Notes: generated by a model from the letters alone, not told the origin. Shown: positions 18,061-28,476, counted from the first letter of the stretch. The stretch: 58,236 nucleotides of DNA from Desmonostoc vinosum HA7617-LM4 (GCA_019359515.1 JAHHHC010000039.1:1-58236), one strand, 5' to 3'. Numbers and translations: made by a program.

Positions 18061-19785
18061 TTGAAAACGCGTTCTAATTACTGGCAACTGCTGCCTTATA
18101 TTCGACCCCAGTGGCAAACTATCACTAAGGGATTTATCGGCATTTTGGGATATGTGCTGGCGACTTTAACGCTGATTAATCTCGCTGGTAAATTGGCGAC
18201 TCCTTTTGGAGAAGGTAATGTGATAGCGATCGCCCAAGTAGCTGGGGTTTGTGCTTTAGTATTTCTTGTCAGAGGTTTTTTTCAGTCTGTGCAAGATATA
18301 TACATGGCAAAAGCTGCTTTAAGGGTAGCGTTTCACATTCGCCAAGCAGCTTATACCCATCTGCAAAAGCTCAATCTCAGCTATTTTGAAAAAGCCAAGG
18401 CAGGTGATTTATCTTACCGCTTAACAGAAGATGTTGACCGCATTGGTGAAGTAGTAAATAAAGTATTTCACGACTTTGTTCCCTGTGTTTTACAGTTGCT
18501 GGCAATTCCCATCTACATGATTTGTTTGAACTGGCAACTGACACTAGCAACGGTGATTGTCGCGCCGTTAATGGGGATTTTAATTGGTTGGTTTGGCGAA
18601 CGCTTACGTAAATACTCGTTAAAAAGTCAAAATCGAGTATCAAATTTGTCTGCAATTCTCACGGAAGTTTTTAACGGGATTCGTCTGGTACAAGCCTTTG
18701 CCGCTGAAAGCTACGAAATTACCCGGTTTAGTCATGAAGCAGAACGCAGTCTGAAAGCAAAATACTCAGCAGAACGACTCAAAGCCATCCAAATTCCGAT
18801 AGTGGGATTTTTAGAAGCTTTAAGTGGATTATCGTTACTGTTGGTGGGAGGCTGGCAAATTTCCCAAAATAATTTAACGGTGGCAGAATTTTTCAGCTAC
18901 CTAGCCGCAGCAGTATTGTTAATTGATCCTATCGGTCACACTACAAACAACTACAACGAATTTAAGCAAGGTGAAGCTTCTGTTGATCGGGTTTTTGAGT
19001 TGATGGCAATTCAACCGACGGTAATAGAAAAGCCAATTGCGATCGCTCTGCCCAAAATCAGCGGTAAAGTAGAATACCGCCATATCAGCTTTGCCTATCA
19101 ACCTGGTGAGCCTGTATTAAAAGATATCAGCTTATTGGTATTACCAGGAGAAGCGATCGCGCTTGTTGGTGCTTCGGGTGCTGGTAAAACCACGTTTGTC
19201 AATCTTTTACCACGTTTTTATGACCCGGAAGTTGGTGAAATCTTAGTTGATGGGATCAACATTCAAGATGTCAAATTACATAGCTTGCGGCGACAAATTG
19301 GCATAGTTCCTCAAGAAACTGTGATGTTTTCAGGCACAATTGCTCAAAATATCGCTTTTGGTCAAGACTCTTTTGAGATGCAAGCAGTTGAAGAGGCAGC
19401 AAAAATAGCTAATGCCCATCAGTTTATCACCCAACTACCAGAAGGTTATCAAACTTGGGTGGGTGAGCGTGGGGTAAACTTATCAGGTGGACAAAGACAA
19501 AGAATTGCGATCGCTCGTGCTGTTCTGCTCAATCCACAAATTTTGATTTTAGATGAGGCAACATCAGCATTAGATTCTGAATCAGAAGCCCTCGTACAGG
19601 AAGCACTAGAAAGACTAATGCAAAACCGCACAGTATTTATTATTGCTCACCGCTTATCAACAGTGCGGCGATGCGATCGGATTTTGGTTCTCGAACAGGG
19701 GCAAATCGTAGAATCAGGAACCCATGAAGAATTATTAGCACTTGAGCATCGCTATGCTAGATTCTACGCTCAGCAATTCAGCTAA
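18061..19785 (+). CDS. ABC exporter half-transporter (MsbA-like, permease plus ATPase)
   Basis: The 574-residue fusion has an N-terminal six-helix type IV exporter domain (first helices at about 22-45 and 58-75) and a C-terminal ATPase with Walker A GASGAGKTT, signature LSGGQRQR, Walker [13 protein letters not shown] and the switch histidine (IIAHRLST). It would homodimerise in the inner membrane and export a lipid or other amphiphile. The start is TTG at 18061 (MKTRSNYWQLLPYIRPQW), chosen because no ATG precedes the first helix. It is monocistronic with its own upstream region. It is a paralogue of the exporter at 22336, about 2.5 kb further, in opposite orientation. Substrate unknown. Confidence 0.9.
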   Translation: MKTRSNYWQLLPYIRPQWQTITKGFIGILGYVLATLTLINLAGKLATPFGEGNVIAIAQVAGVCALVFLVRGFFQSVQDIYMAKAALRVAFHIRQAAYTHLQKLNLSYFEKAKAGDLSYRLTEDVDRIGEVVNKVFHDFVPCVLQLLAIPIYMICLNWQLTLATVIVAPLMGILIGWFGERLRKYSLKSQNRVSNLSAILTEVFNGIRLVQAFAAESYEITRFSHEAERSLKAKYSAERLKAIQIPIVGFLEALSGLSLLLVGGWQISQNNLTVAEFFSYLAAAVLLIDPIGHTTNNYNEFKQGEASVDRVFELMAIQPTVIEKPIAIALPKISGKVEYRHISFAYQPGEPVLKDISLLVLPGEAIALVGASGAGKTTFVNLLPRFYDPEVGEILVDGINIQDVKLHSLRRQIGIVPQETVMFSGTIAQNIAFGQDSFEMQAVEEAAKIANAHQFITQLPEGYQTWVGERGVNLSGGQRQRIAIARAVLLNPQILILDEATSALDSESEALVQEALERLMQNRTVFIIAHRLSTVRRCDRILVLEQGQIVESGTHEELLALEHRYARFYAQQFS

Positions 19786-20051
19786 TTTTGAACTACCTAC
19801 ACACAAGATTGCCTCATCTTGGATTTACGTCCTCTCTAAGCTAATAATCATCCAAATTGCATCCCCGCGTCCTCCGAAGTTTGCTCAACGGGGGGAACCC
19901 CCGCACGCAACTTCTCTCCGCGTCTTTCTGAGGCAAAGGATTATGCAAGTTAAAGGCAGATTAGCTTATTGGTGGCTTCTTCCTCCCCGTCCCAAAGTGT
20001 TCCTAGTGGGAGCAACACGGTTATGAGATAATACTCTTTTGCACAAAAATT

Positions 20052-20375
20052 ATGACTGCCGATTATATTCAAGACGAAACCGAGTTAAATACGCTACTTG
20101 AAACCGAACCTTTGTTTGTAGTAGATTGCACGGCTGCTTGGTGCGGGCCGTGCAAACTCATTGCCCCGTTGATAGATAAACTTGCAGCAGAGTATGACAC
20201 TCGCGCCAAGGTCTTTAAGTTAGACCTCGACGCCAACCAGCCTGTTGCTAAACGATTTGGCATTCGTAGTATTCCCGCCGTCATGTTTTTTAAGCAAGGC
20301 GAGTTGGTACAAACAATGATCGGTGTTAAACCTTACGAAGAATTTAGCAGTACCCTCGATAAATATTTGGCTTGA
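20052..20375 (+). CDS. Thioredoxin
   Basis: The 107-residue classic thioredoxin fold has active site WCGPCK at residues 30-35 and the conserved cis-proline region SIPAVMFFKQGE. It reduces disulfides in cytosolic targets using electrons from thioredoxin reductases. The acidic N-terminus and the sequence CTAAWCGPC are typical of cyanobacterial m-type relatives, but I do not assign a type. The ATG lies at 20052. The preceding 260 bp carry no gene. Confidence 0.93.
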   Translation: MTADYIQDETELNTLLETEPLFVVDCTAAWCGPCKLIAPLIDKLAAEYDTRAKVFKLDLDANQPVAKRFGIRSIPAVMFFKQGELVQTMIGVKPYEEFSSTLDKYLA

Positions 20376-20474
20376 TTATATTAGCTCTATTGTATTTATT
20401 ATGCTAAATAAACACTCTGTTAAATAATTCACGTCTGATGTGAATTAGGAATACCGTTGATGAATGCAACAATA

Positions 20475-20516
20475 GCCCTCATCTCCCAAATTGGGAGAGG
20501 GATTTAGGGTGAGGGC
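20475..20516. repeat. Inverted repeat after the thioredoxin gene
   Basis: GCCCTCA and TGAGGGC arms enclose an inner CTCCCAAATTGGGAG palindrome. It is about 100 bp downstream of the thioredoxin stop. It may act as a terminator, but it has no T-run and looks like a dispersed repeat. Confidence 0.5.
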
Positions 20517-20572
20517 AAAGATTTATGACATCAGCAAGACCAATTTTTCCTAACTTAATTCATATTAAACGT

Positions 20573-20941
20573 AATTCGTAATGACGCGACGCTCCTGTGT
20601 CGCTACCGCTGACGCTCGTACCTCGCTACCGCTTCGCTAACGCTAACGCTATCGATGACTTGCTCTAAGAGGTTGTTTGAAAAGTCTAAATTAATACTAA
20701 CCCCGGCGATTAGAAATCGCGACTATACAAACAAAACCCACGGAGGTGGGTTTCAAGAACTCGATTTTCCGTGTTTTCCAAAGGAGGTGGACTTCGCTTG
20801 TGTAATAGCGAATTATATTCGCACAAAACTTTTCAAACATCCTCTAAGCGAAGCTATGCCGCAGGCTTGACGCTACGAATTACGAATTACGTTAGCGCAG
20901 CGGTAGCGAGTCCTCGAGCGTCATTACGAATTACGAATTAT
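20573..20941. repeat. Compound TACGAATTACG repeat interrupted by a miniature element
   Basis: The arms CGTAATTCGTAATGACGCGA (left) and GCGTCATTACGAATTACGAA (right) bound a region rich in GCGGTAGCGAGTCCTCGAGC type motifs. The right edge is flush with the stop codon of the SWIM protein gene at 20942. A separate 176-bp element is inserted inside at 20669-20844, so the repeat is older than that insertion. The gap 20376-20941 has no other content. Confidence 0.7.
20669..20844. mobile_element. 176-bp miniature element with 17-bp inverted ends and TAA duplication
   Basis: The ends GAGGTTGTTTGAAAAGT and ACTTTTCAAACATCCTC are inverted repeats with one mismatch. Both sides carry TAA, giving a 3-bp target duplication as seen with IS5-type transposases. 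A second, inverted copy of the same sequence without its left end lies at 57319-57466. It has no coding capacity. Confidence 0.85.
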
Positions 20942-21817
20942 TTAACTATCTCCTACTTTCATTGCTGCTAAAATGGCTTTTTGACTAACATCTTTGTAAA
21001 CTTTATCTAAATAGTTTCTGACTACATCACCAGAAGTTAAGTTGATTGTATTTTCTTCTTCCTTGGCTAGGGGAATTGCCCCTAAAAAATCTAATATAGT
21101 TTCGCTATTTGATGGCGCAATCACTACTAAAGATGACTCCAATGGCTCATTATATTGCCAAAAAGAGTCTATTTTTATAGAGTCTTGGCTAGCATTTGAC
21201 TGCTGAATATCAGATGTTTCGTTTTGTAACGTGGATGTTGCATCTGATGTCTCTACAACTCTAGCACTGCGTAAAGTTCGTAAATCGCTAATAATTTGCT
21301 CTTTCGTACTTCCACGCAATTGAAATAATACAAACGGATCTTCGCTGAAGCGATCGCCTAATTGATAGTAAACTGCACCTATATGTTTACAAGGATTAGC
21401 TTTATCGGGACAAGAGCATTTACTGTGGACATCGGATAAAGTAAAAGGAAATAATGAAAGACCGTTTGCTGTGAATACTTCTTCGATATTTTGTGGCATT
21501 TCTCCCGCCAACAATTTAGCAGCAAAAATCGCTCTTTGGGACATCGTTTCAATTATGTAAGTCCATTGTTCTTGGCTAAAAGGATCAAGAGATAAGGAAA
21601 CTTTATAAGGTTCTGCTTCACTACCTTGTACCCTAGCTAATACTTTTGCACCTTTAAACTCAATACTTAAAACATTGCCTTGACGAGCATAATTTCTCGC
21701 ACGTTCTAAACGCTTTTTAAAACGATAAGAATCTAATAACTCAAGCCACCGTTGTGACCACCATTCTCGACTTGCTTGTAAGGTAGAATTAGTCATATCG
21801 CTTCGCTGGGAATTCAA
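20942..21817 (-). CDS. SWIM zinc-finger protein
   Basis: The 291-residue protein has a SWIM zinc finger at 134-145: Cys134, Cys136, Cys143 and His145 in KCSCPDKANPCKHIGAVYY. The N-terminal half (WWSQRWLELLDSYRFKKRL) is typical of the bacterial SWIM proteins that are usually encoded beside SNF2-type helicases. A SNF2 helicase gene lies about 9 kb away at 31043. It is likely a DNA-associated cytosolic protein. The start may be the second Met (MTNSTLQ, 21796). The C-terminal ~90 residues are low-complexity Ser/Thr/Gln-rich. The stop codon touches a dispersed repeat. The gene at 21838 is 20 bp upstream on the same strand, so the two probably form an operon. Confidence 0.88.
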   Translation of the reverse strand: MNSQRSDMTNSTLQASREWWSQRWLELLDSYRFKKRLERARNYARQGNVLSIEFKGAKVLARVQGSEAEPYKVSLSLDPFSQEQWTYIIETMSQRAIFAAKLLAGEMPQNIEEVFTANGLSLFPFTLSDVHSKCSCPDKANPCKHIGAVYYQLGDRFSEDPFVLFQLRGSTKEQIISDLRTLRSARVVETSDATSTLQNETSDIQQSNASQDSIKIDSFWQYNEPLESSLVVIAPSNSETILDFLGAIPLAKEEENTINLTSGDVVRNYLDKVYKDVSQKAILAAMKVGDS

Positions 21818-21837
21818 AATTCAAAGATTTGGGAATT

Positions 21838-22266
21838 TTAAATTTTTAATTGCTCATTCACGCGCTGTTCTAGCAACTCTAATAATCCATCAGCATCTTT
21901 GCCAATTTGCTCAAAACAAGCGGGTGGTGGTGGTTCTGGCGCAAACTGAATCAACTTAATTTCACCATTACCAATCCCTATCATCAAAACTTCTTCTTCA
22001 GGCTGATAATGCTCAATTATTCCTAAGATTTCCTGAAGCCGATTCTCCACTTTACTATTTAAATTCTCTACCGCATCTTTGGGGCAATAGACAAAATGTG
22101 GTGTGGGTTGTAAATCAATCCCGATAGTACCTTGACTACTACCATTTTCTAACCATAATGCCCAAGATAATGCTGCCAATTCTGGTTGATTTTCTTTGAC
22201 AAACTTATCCAACTGGCGACGCCACTTGCTATCTCCCGATTCCGGCTGACTACTACCAAACATCAT
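21838..22266 (-). CDS. Conserved cyanobacterial protein, possibly CcmS-like
   Basis: The 142-residue acidic soluble protein has conserved-looking blocks KWRRQLDKFVKENQPELAAL, IGIDLQPTPHFVYCPKDA, VENRLQEILGII and a PEPPPPACFEQ stretch. This pattern is shared by a cyanobacteria-wide family. From memory some members are named as the beta-carboxysome assembly chaperone CcmS, but I cannot confirm that here and leave the symbol blank. It precedes the SWIM gene in the same direction with a 20-bp gap. No membrane segment or metal motif is visible. Confidence 0.75.
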   Translation of the reverse strand: MMFGSSQPESGDSKWRRQLDKFVKENQPELAALSWALWLENGSSQGTIGIDLQPTPHFVYCPKDAVENLNSKVENRLQEILGIIEHYQPEEEVLMIGIGNGEIKLIQFAPEPPPPACFEQIGKDADGLLELLEQRVNEQLKI

Positions 22267-22335
22267 AAAAATTCAAAATTCAAAATTCAAAATTCAAAAA
22301 ATACGTCAAGTATTTTATTGAGCTTTGCGTGAAAG

Positions 22336-24186
22336 TTATCTCAAACCTGATTGTACACGCCAGAGGCTGGCGTAAATGCCATCTTTTTTTAACAATTGTT
22401 CATGGGTTCCCGATTCTACTAATTCGCCATGTTCCATGACATAAATGCAATTAGCATTGCGAATAGTAGAAAGACGATGAGCGATCGCAATTGTAGTTCT
22501 ATTGGCGGTAATTCGTTCGAGCGATCGCTGAATTGCAGCTTCTGTTTCATTATCTACTGCTGAGGTAGCTTCATCCAAAATCAAAATTGGGGGATTCTTC
22601 AGGACTGCGCGAGCGATCGCAATCCTTTGTCTTTGTCCACCAGATAACTTTTGTCCTCTTTCTCCGACAATTGTCTCATAACCTTGGGGCAAGCTAATAA
22701 TAAATTCATGGGCTTCGGCTACTTTCGCCGCCATCATGATGTCTTTTTCTGTAGCGTCAAAACTGCCATAGGTGATATTTTCGGCGACAGTGCCGTGAAA
22801 TAAAAACACATCTTGACTTACCAACCCAATGCAGCGACGTAAATCTTGCAAGTTCAGATTTTGGATGTCAATATCATCTAAAGTAATGCTTCCCATTTGC
22901 ACCTCGTACAACCGCAACAAAAGTTTAACTAGAGTGCTTTTACCAGAACCAGTAGAACCGACAATTGCGATCGTTTTTCCAGCAGGGATATCCAAAGACA
23001 GATTTTTAATTACTGGAAATCTATCCTTGTAGGCGAAATAAACATTCTTAAATTGCACCTCACCTTGCACTTCATCTATAGGTAAAGTAATATTTCCTGT
23101 ATGAATTGCGATCGGAGTATCCAACAAATCCATCACTCGATTTGTCGAAGCCATGGCCCGTTGATATTGATCAAAAGTATCGCCTAACCTGGTTAAAGGC
23201 CATAACAGGCGCTGGATTAAAAACACCAACACACTATAAGTCCCCACAGACATTTTGCCATCAACCGCCGCCATTCCCCCATACAATAGCAATGCGGTGA
23301 ATCCCACCAAAATTAACATCCGAATTAGCGGAATAAAGGCAGCAGAAAGAGCAATTGCTTTAGCATTACTTTGGCGATAAGCATCACTTTCTACACCTAA
23401 ACGTGAAGACTCATAACTTTCGGCAGTAAAACTTTTAATAGTAGTAATTCCACTAATATTATTTGCCAGCCGCGAGTTGAGAAAACCCACCTTTTCCCGC
23501 ACTTTAGCATAGCGAGGCGCAAGCAACCTCTGAAAAGCAAACGAACCCCAAAGAATAAATGGCATTGGCGACATTGCCAACAACGCTACACTAGGGGCCA
23601 AAATAAAGAACGCACCGCCAATAATTAAAACAGTTGTGACTACTTGGATGATTTCATTCGCTCCCACATCCAAAAAGCGCTCTAATTGATTAATATCATC
23701 ACTCAGGATAGACATTAAACCGCCAGTGCTGCGTTCCTCAAAATAAGCCAGTTCTAACTCTTGCAGATGTTCGTATGCATCCAAACGCAAATCATGTTGA
23801 ATATTTTGAGCTAAATTACGCCAAATTCGCGCATAGGCATATTCAAAAGCCGATTCTAAGATCCAAATAATCACAGTCAGGACAGCAAGAATCAGAAATT
23901 GCCCAAAGACATCGCTTACCCCCCACCGTGCAATGATAGAATCTTGCTTCTTGACAACCACATCCACTGCTATGCCAATTAACGCAGGTGGGGCCAAATC
24001 AAAAAGTTTATTGAGGATAGAACAACTAGTTGCCAGCCAAATTTGTTTACGATACTGGTGTCCATATTCAAGTAGGCGCTGGATAGGAGGTGCTGAACGC
24101 TTACGCCTTCTGAGTATTCGATGAGATTTCAATACTGTAGCCACGGTCTTTTGCAGTTGCGTGCATCTGATATTAGCACGGAACAA
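22336..24186 (-). CDS. ABC exporter half-transporter (permease plus ATPase)
   Basis: The 616-residue type IV exporter has a basic N-terminal extension ([20 protein letters not shown]), then six membrane helices and an ATPase with [29 protein letters not shown] and the IAHRLST switch. It is likely a homodimeric inner-membrane exporter of lipids or drugs. It stands alone; the next gene downstream is the CcmS-like protein after 70 bp. The start ATG at 24186 may be too far upstream, since the first ~25 residues look unconserved. Substrate unknown. Confidence 0.9.
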   Translation of the reverse strand: MFRANIRCTQLQKTVATVLKSHRILRRRKRSAPPIQRLLEYGHQYRKQIWLATSCSILNKLFDLAPPALIGIAVDVVVKKQDSIIARWGVSDVFGQFLILAVLTVIIWILESAFEYAYARIWRNLAQNIQHDLRLDAYEHLQELELAYFEERSTGGLMSILSDDINQLERFLDVGANEIIQVVTTVLIIGGAFFILAPSVALLAMSPMPFILWGSFAFQRLLAPRYAKVREKVGFLNSRLANNISGITTIKSFTAESYESSRLGVESDAYRQSNAKAIALSAAFIPLIRMLILVGFTALLLYGGMAAVDGKMSVGTYSVLVFLIQRLLWPLTRLGDTFDQYQRAMASTNRVMDLLDTPIAIHTGNITLPIDEVQGEVQFKNVYFAYKDRFPVIKNLSLDIPAGKTIAIVGSTGSGKSTLVKLLLRLYEVQMGSITLDDIDIQNLNLQDLRRCIGLVSQDVFLFHGTVAENITYGSFDATEKDIMMAAKVAEAHEFIISLPQGYETIVGERGQKLSGGQRQRIAIARAVLKNPPILILDEATSAVDNETEAAIQRSLERITANRTTIAIAHRLSTIRNANCIYVMEHGELVESGTHEQLLKKDGIYASLWRVQSGLR

Positions 24187-24550
24187 AGTTTTGAGTTCTC
24201 AGTCCTGAGTGATGAGCAGTGAAAGGGAACAGGAAACTCTTAACGGGGAACAGTTACTGCGTATGGTGTAGTGTTACACCTCAGCAACACTTACTATCTG
24301 TAAGTGGGGGACGATGGAAGACTGATTTTCGCTATTTGAAGGAAACAGAAAAATTTTAAATAATTGCCAGTTCTGTTCCCTGTTCCCTTCTGCGATGAAA
24401 ATTAAAGACTTGATTAAGACAGATCTATGAGAAATTCTAGCAAACAAATGACTTGACGCAAGTTGCAGCAAAACTTTCTCCTATCTGCTACCCTCAATTG
24501 CATACGTGGTATTTTACTCAAAACTCAGTATTCACGAGGAGTATAGTAGC
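24187..24550. other. Intergenic region between divergent genes
   Basis: Apart from short imperfect repeats of CTGTTCCCTTCTG type at 24370-24390, no gene, hairpin or promoter can be placed. A GTG at 24506 could extend the SPFH gene upstream, but the TTG at 24551 is better placed behind AGGAG. Confidence 0.45.
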
Positions 24551-25399
24551 TTGAAAAATCAGCAGTTGGCAAATTGGCAAACCACAGTTTTAGGGATTGT
24601 GGTAGGAATACTCGTGATTGTGGGGTTAAATGCTTTTATTATTATCAACCCAGGACAAGCAGGTGTAATTAGCATCTTAGGTAGAGCCAGAGATGGGGCA
24701 TTACTGGAAGGCATACACTTAAAACCGCCCTTTATTTCAGTAGTGGATGTGTATGATTTAACCGTACAAAAATTTGAAGTGCCAGCGGAAAGTTCCACAA
24801 AAGATCTGCAAAATTTATCAGCGAGATTTGCTATTAACTTTCGTCTCAACCCTGTACAAATAGTTGAAGTCAGAAGAAAACAGGGAACTTTAGAAAACCT
24901 CGTCTCCAAAATTATTGCCCCTCAAACACAAGAAGCATTCAAAATTGCTGCTGCCAGAAGAACAGTAGAAGAAGCCATTACCAAAAGAAGTGAATTAAAA
25001 GAAGACTTTGATAATGCATTAGGCGATCGCCTAGATAAATATGGGATAATTGTCTTAGATACAAGCGTAGTTGACTTAACTTTCTCACCAGAATTTGCCA
25101 GAGCAGTTGAAGAAAAACAAATTGCAGAACAGCGAGCGCAAAGAGCGGTTTACGTAGCAAGAGAAGCCGAACAAGAAGCACAAGCCGACATTAATCGCGC
25201 CAGAGGAAAAGCAGAAGCTCAAAGACTATTAGCAGAAACTCTCAAAGCTCAAGGTGGACAATTAGTTTTGCAAAAAGAAGCAATAGAAGCTTGGAAAAGT
25301 GGCGGCGCTCAAATGCCAAATGTACTTGTGATGGGTAGTGATTCTCAAAGCAGTGTTCCCTTTATTTTCAACTTAGGCAAGATGCCAAACCAACCCTAA
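24551..25399 (+). CDS. Prohibitin/SPFH-family membrane protein
   Basis: The protein has about 282 residues, with one N-terminal membrane helix (LGIVVGILVIVGLNAFIIINP), an SPFH/band-7 domain and a long coiled coil (EKQIAEQRAQRAVYVAREAEQEAQADINRARGKAEA) characteristic of prohibitins. It likely forms large ring scaffolds in a membrane and modulates FtsH-type proteases; that role is known for the family. The start is a TTG at 24551, preceded by AGGAG at about 24537; the frame extends upstream to a GTG at 24506 without support. The C-terminus (SVPFIFNLGKMPNQP) is complete. Confidence 0.9.
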   Translation: MKNQQLANWQTTVLGIVVGILVIVGLNAFIIINPGQAGVISILGRARDGALLEGIHLKPPFISVVDVYDLTVQKFEVPAESSTKDLQNLSARFAINFRLNPVQIVEVRRKQGTLENLVSKIIAPQTQEAFKIAAARRTVEEAITKRSELKEDFDNALGDRLDKYGIIVLDTSVVDLTFSPEFARAVEEKQIAEQRAQRAVYVAREAEQEAQADINRARGKAEAQRLLAETLKAQGGQLVLQKEAIEAWKSGGAQMPNVLVMGSDSQSSVPFIFNLGKMPNQP

Positions 25400-25610
25400 C
25401 TTAGTAAAAATAGAGTAGCCCAATCCAACGCAATAAAAACATCCTCTAAAAACAAGCCAAAAAACCATAGCATTCCAAACGAGTTATGAGACTTCTTTAT
25501 GCCCTATTTATTCTCTCTACCTTGGCGTTTTAACTCAAACAGGACTGCTATGAAAGGCCAAGTTTTTCAACAAACCCAAAACTAACACCCAGAAAATAAT
25601 AAACCAATTT

Positions 25611-26027
25611 ATGACCAATCCCAACCATCACAATATCACAGCCCAAGAAGCCAAAAAAATCCTGAATAAATTCAACTGCCTTGACATCGCACCTATCCTC
25701 AAACCATCAGAAAAAACAACAGTTCGACGTGCCTTAACTTTACTCACCAGCCTATCTGATTACCAAATTTTAGGAATTTGTGCTGACACAGCAGAAGAAG
25801 GAATTCTCGCGATGAAAACCTATTCCCATGCTTTTGGTTATCAAGCACCAAGTAACTTACCCGCAATCGAAGGGCCAGTTTACATCAAATTAAATGGTAA
25901 AAATGGCTTGTGTCATATCGATTCCTACTTTGGACATCATCGTGGAGTATTAGTATCTTGTCAGTCTTATGATGAAGAAGGAATCAACGAAATGTATGGA
26001 CATCTACCCCTCGATTTATTTGTGTAG
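25611..26027 (+). CDS. DUF1824 family protein
   Basis: The 138-residue soluble protein matches the cyanobacterial DUF1824 family by its blocks ALTLLTSLSDYQILGICADT, GPVYIKLNGKNGLCHIDSY and GVLVSCQSYDEEGINEMYGHLPLDLF. The family is almost restricted to cyanobacteria and its function is unknown. It sits upstream of the ABC-F gene with a 78-bp gap. Full length. Confidence 0.88.
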   Translation: MTNPNHHNITAQEAKKILNKFNCLDIAPILKPSEKTTVRRALTLLTSLSDYQILGICADTAEEGILAMKTYSHAFGYQAPSNLPAIEGPVYIKLNGKNGLCHIDSYFGHHRGVLVSCQSYDEEGINEMYGHLPLDLFV

Positions 26028-26105
26028 AGTTCACTCAATAGTGGGTGGGGTATCCATCCTACCTACTTGCTGATCATAATCACCTATGACCAACGACCAA
26101 ACTTT

Positions 26106-28025
26106 ATGAGTATTATTACATTACAATCCGTTAAAAAGGACTTTGGTATCAAAGAAATTTTAAAAGATGCTAGTTTGAGCCTTGATACTACCGATAAAGT
26201 TGGTTTAATTGGTACTAACGGTTCAGGAAAATCCACACTATTAAAAATGATCGCGGGATTAGAATCGATTGATAGTGGTCAAATTTTAGTCAATTCTGGC
26301 TCAAAAATTATTTACCTACCCCAGCAGCCAGACTTAGACGAAAAGCGTACAGTTTTAGAGCAAGTTTTTGCTGACAGTGGCGAACACATGACTTTGGTAC
26401 GTGAGTATGAAGAACTTTCTCATAAATTAGCTGACTACCCAGACGATACTCAGCTGATGTCCCGCCTTTCGACTGTAATGCAACGTATAGATGCAATTGG
26501 TGCTTGGGAACTAGAAACCAATGCCAAGATTATCTTAACAAAGTTAGGAATCTCTGACTTTGACGCGATTATTGGTAATCTATCTGGAGGCTATCGTAAG
26601 CGTATTGCCTTAGCAACAGCCCTACTATCAGAACCAGATGTTTTACTAATGGATGAGCCTACAAACCATCTTGATGCGCTTTCTGTAGAATGGTTGCAAA
26701 GTTATTTAAATCGCTATCGCGGCGCACTTTTTTTAATCACACACGATCGCTACTTTTTAGACCGCGTTACCAATAGAATAGTTGAAATTGACCGAGGTGA
26801 CATTTACACCTACACAGGCAACTACTCATACTACCTAGAAAAAAAAGCTCTCGCAGAAGAATCTGCGGTTAGCAGTCAACGCAAACATCAAGGTGTATTG
26901 CGGCGTGAATTGGAATGGCTAAAACGCGGCCCCAAAGCTAGGAGTACCAAACAAAAAGCCAGAATTGAGCGCATCCACGCGATGCGAGAAACTGAGTTTA
27001 AACAAACTCAAGGAAAAGTTGATATTTCCACAGTTGGGCGTCGCATCGGTAAAAAAGTTATTGAATTAAATCAAATTTCTAAAGCTTATAATGGACGCAC
27101 TTTAATTAATAACTTTACCTACGAGTTTAGCCCCGAAGACCGCATCGGGATCATTGGTGGTAATGGGGCTGGTAAATCTACTTTAATGGATATAATTACT
27201 GGACGAATTCAGCCTGATTCCGGCAGTATAGAAATTGGTACAACTATTCACATTGGCTATTTTAACCAGCATTCTGAAGAATTGCTCACAGCATTAAACG
27301 AAAATCAGCGCGTAATTGACTACATTAAAGAAGAAGGTGAATTTGTCAAAATTAATGACGGCACTCAAATTACTGCCTCACAGATGTTAGAGCGGTTTTT
27401 ATTTCCTGGCAATCAACAATATGCACCCATTTATAAACTATCTGGGGGAGAAAAACGCCGTTTATTTTTGTTACGCATATTAATGAGTGCGCCTAATGTT
27501 TTAATTTTAGATGAACCAACGAACGACTTAGACGTACAAACCTTAGCAGTCTTAGAAGAATACTTAGAAGATTTTTCTGGGAGTGTAATTGTAGTTTCCC
27601 ACGATCGCTACTTTCTTGATCGCACCATTGACACAATCTTTTCCTTTGAGGCAGGTGGCAATCTCAAACAATATCCCGGCAATTACTCAGTTTATCTAGA
27701 TTACAAAAAAGCCGAAGAAGCCGCACAGCAACAAGCTGCTAATACCCAAGAGAAGCCAAAAAATGTAGTAGAAACGCAGACAAGAAACGCAGACAATAAA
27801 AAACCGCGCAGATTATCAAGTTGGCAAAAGCGAGAATTTGCCGCACTAGAAGATAAAATTGCTCAGTTAGAGGCCGAAAAAACCGCAGCCGAAACCGCAA
27901 TGACAAATGTCCCTCCAGGAAATTATACTCAAGTGCAGAAACTCTACGAACAAGTCGAATTACTCAAACAATCTATTGATGTAGCAACTGAACGCTGGTT
28001 AGAACTAGCTGAAATTGAGGGATAA
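26106..28025 (+). CDS. ABC-F ATPase (Uup-like)
   Basis: The protein has about 639 residues from the ATG at 26106 (MSIITLQSVKKDFGIKEI). It carries two ABC cassettes: GTNGSGKST, LSGGYRKRIALA and LLMDEPTNHLDA in the first, GGNGAGKST, LSGGEKRRLFLLRI and LILDEPTNDLD in the second. They are joined by the charged ABC-F linker. The C-terminus is a coiled coil (RRLSSWQKREFAALEDKIAQ), as in Uup, which binds branched DNA or ribosomes. There are no membrane segments, so it is not a transporter. It probably acts on translating ribosomes. The start further upstream at 26067 would read through non-conserved sequence. Confidence 0.92.
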   Translation: MSIITLQSVKKDFGIKEILKDASLSLDTTDKVGLIGTNGSGKSTLLKMIAGLESIDSGQILVNSGSKIIYLPQQPDLDEKRTVLEQVFADSGEHMTLVREYEELSHKLADYPDDTQLMSRLSTVMQRIDAIGAWELETNAKIILTKLGISDFDAIIGNLSGGYRKRIALATALLSEPDVLLMDEPTNHLDALSVEWLQSYLNRYRGALFLITHDRYFLDRVTNRIVEIDRGDIYTYTGNYSYYLEKKALAEESAVSSQRKHQGVLRRELEWLKRGPKARSTKQKARIERIHAMRETEFKQTQGKVDISTVGRRIGKKVIELNQISKAYNGRTLINNFTYEFSPEDRIGIIGGNGAGKSTLMDIITGRIQPDSGSIEIGTTIHIGYFNQHSEELLTALNENQRVIDYIKEEGEFVKINDGTQITASQMLERFLFPGNQQYAPIYKLSGGEKRRLFLLRILMSAPNVLILDEPTNDLDVQTLAVLEEYLEDFSGSVIVVSHDRYFLDRTIDTIFSFEAGGNLKQYPGNYSVYLDYKKAEEAAQQQAANTQEKPKNVVETQTRNADNKKPRRLSSWQKREFAALEDKIAQLEAEKTAAETAMTNVPPGNYTQVQKLYEQVELLKQSIDVATERWLELAEIEG

Positions 28026-28252
28026 TATCATGTTGCTTGAAGACTTATCGTTAGGGCTGACGCGGAGAAATTTTAATAAGTTGCTTGAAGACTTATCGTT
28101 AGAGCTGACGCGGAGACAGGGAGACGCGGTGAGACAGCGCTGCAGGAGGGTTTCCCTCCGCAGGCGACTGCGTTAGCGAGCTTGCGAGCGTCACCCTTCG
28201 GGTGACGCAGATAAATTTTAATAATAAGTGATTATCCAAACTTGATATAATT
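28024..28252. repeat. Dispersed repeat with direct units and a UUCG-type hairpin
   Basis: The unit TGAAGACTTATCGTTAGGGC occurs twice in tandem at 28037 and 28085 (second copy with one change), and once more at 45667. The distal part (AAATTTTAATAATAAGT to about 28252) also matches 45714-45752, so a whole element is shared. Between them lie a CTGCAGGAGGG/CCCTCCGCAG hairpin and a perfect GCGTCACC-CTTCG-GGTGACGC hairpin at 28188-28208, whose C(UUCG)G loop is very stable. It follows the ABC-F stop codon and could terminate it. Confidence 0.65.
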
Positions 28253-28410
28253 CGTAATTCATATAAAATCTGTTTAATTGCTGACATCATATCTGCTTAA
28301 CTAATTACAATTCCCGCATCTGTGCAAAAAGCAGCAAAACCTCTTTCCCCCTGCCCCCTGCGATCTTAATGATAAATCTTTAACCGGACACGATATGATT
28401 ATTAAAATTT

Positions 28411-28476
28411 CTCCGCGTCCCCCTGTCCCCGCGTCCCCGCGTCTTCCCCCGTGTCCCCGCGTCTTCCCCCGTGTCC
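28411..28476. repeat. C-rich short tandem repeat
   Basis: Two exact copies of the 20-bp unit CCCCGCGTCTTCCCCCGTGT (28435-28454 and 28455-28474) follow partial CCCCGCGT units. Related CCCCGCGT units recur at about 50560-50600. It is a simple dispersed array. The rest of the gap up to 28644 holds further repeat fragments and no gene. Confidence 0.65.

Noticed and set aside
24274-24471. 65-residue minus-strand frame
   Set aside because: It reads through simple repeats in a divergent promoter region; no support.
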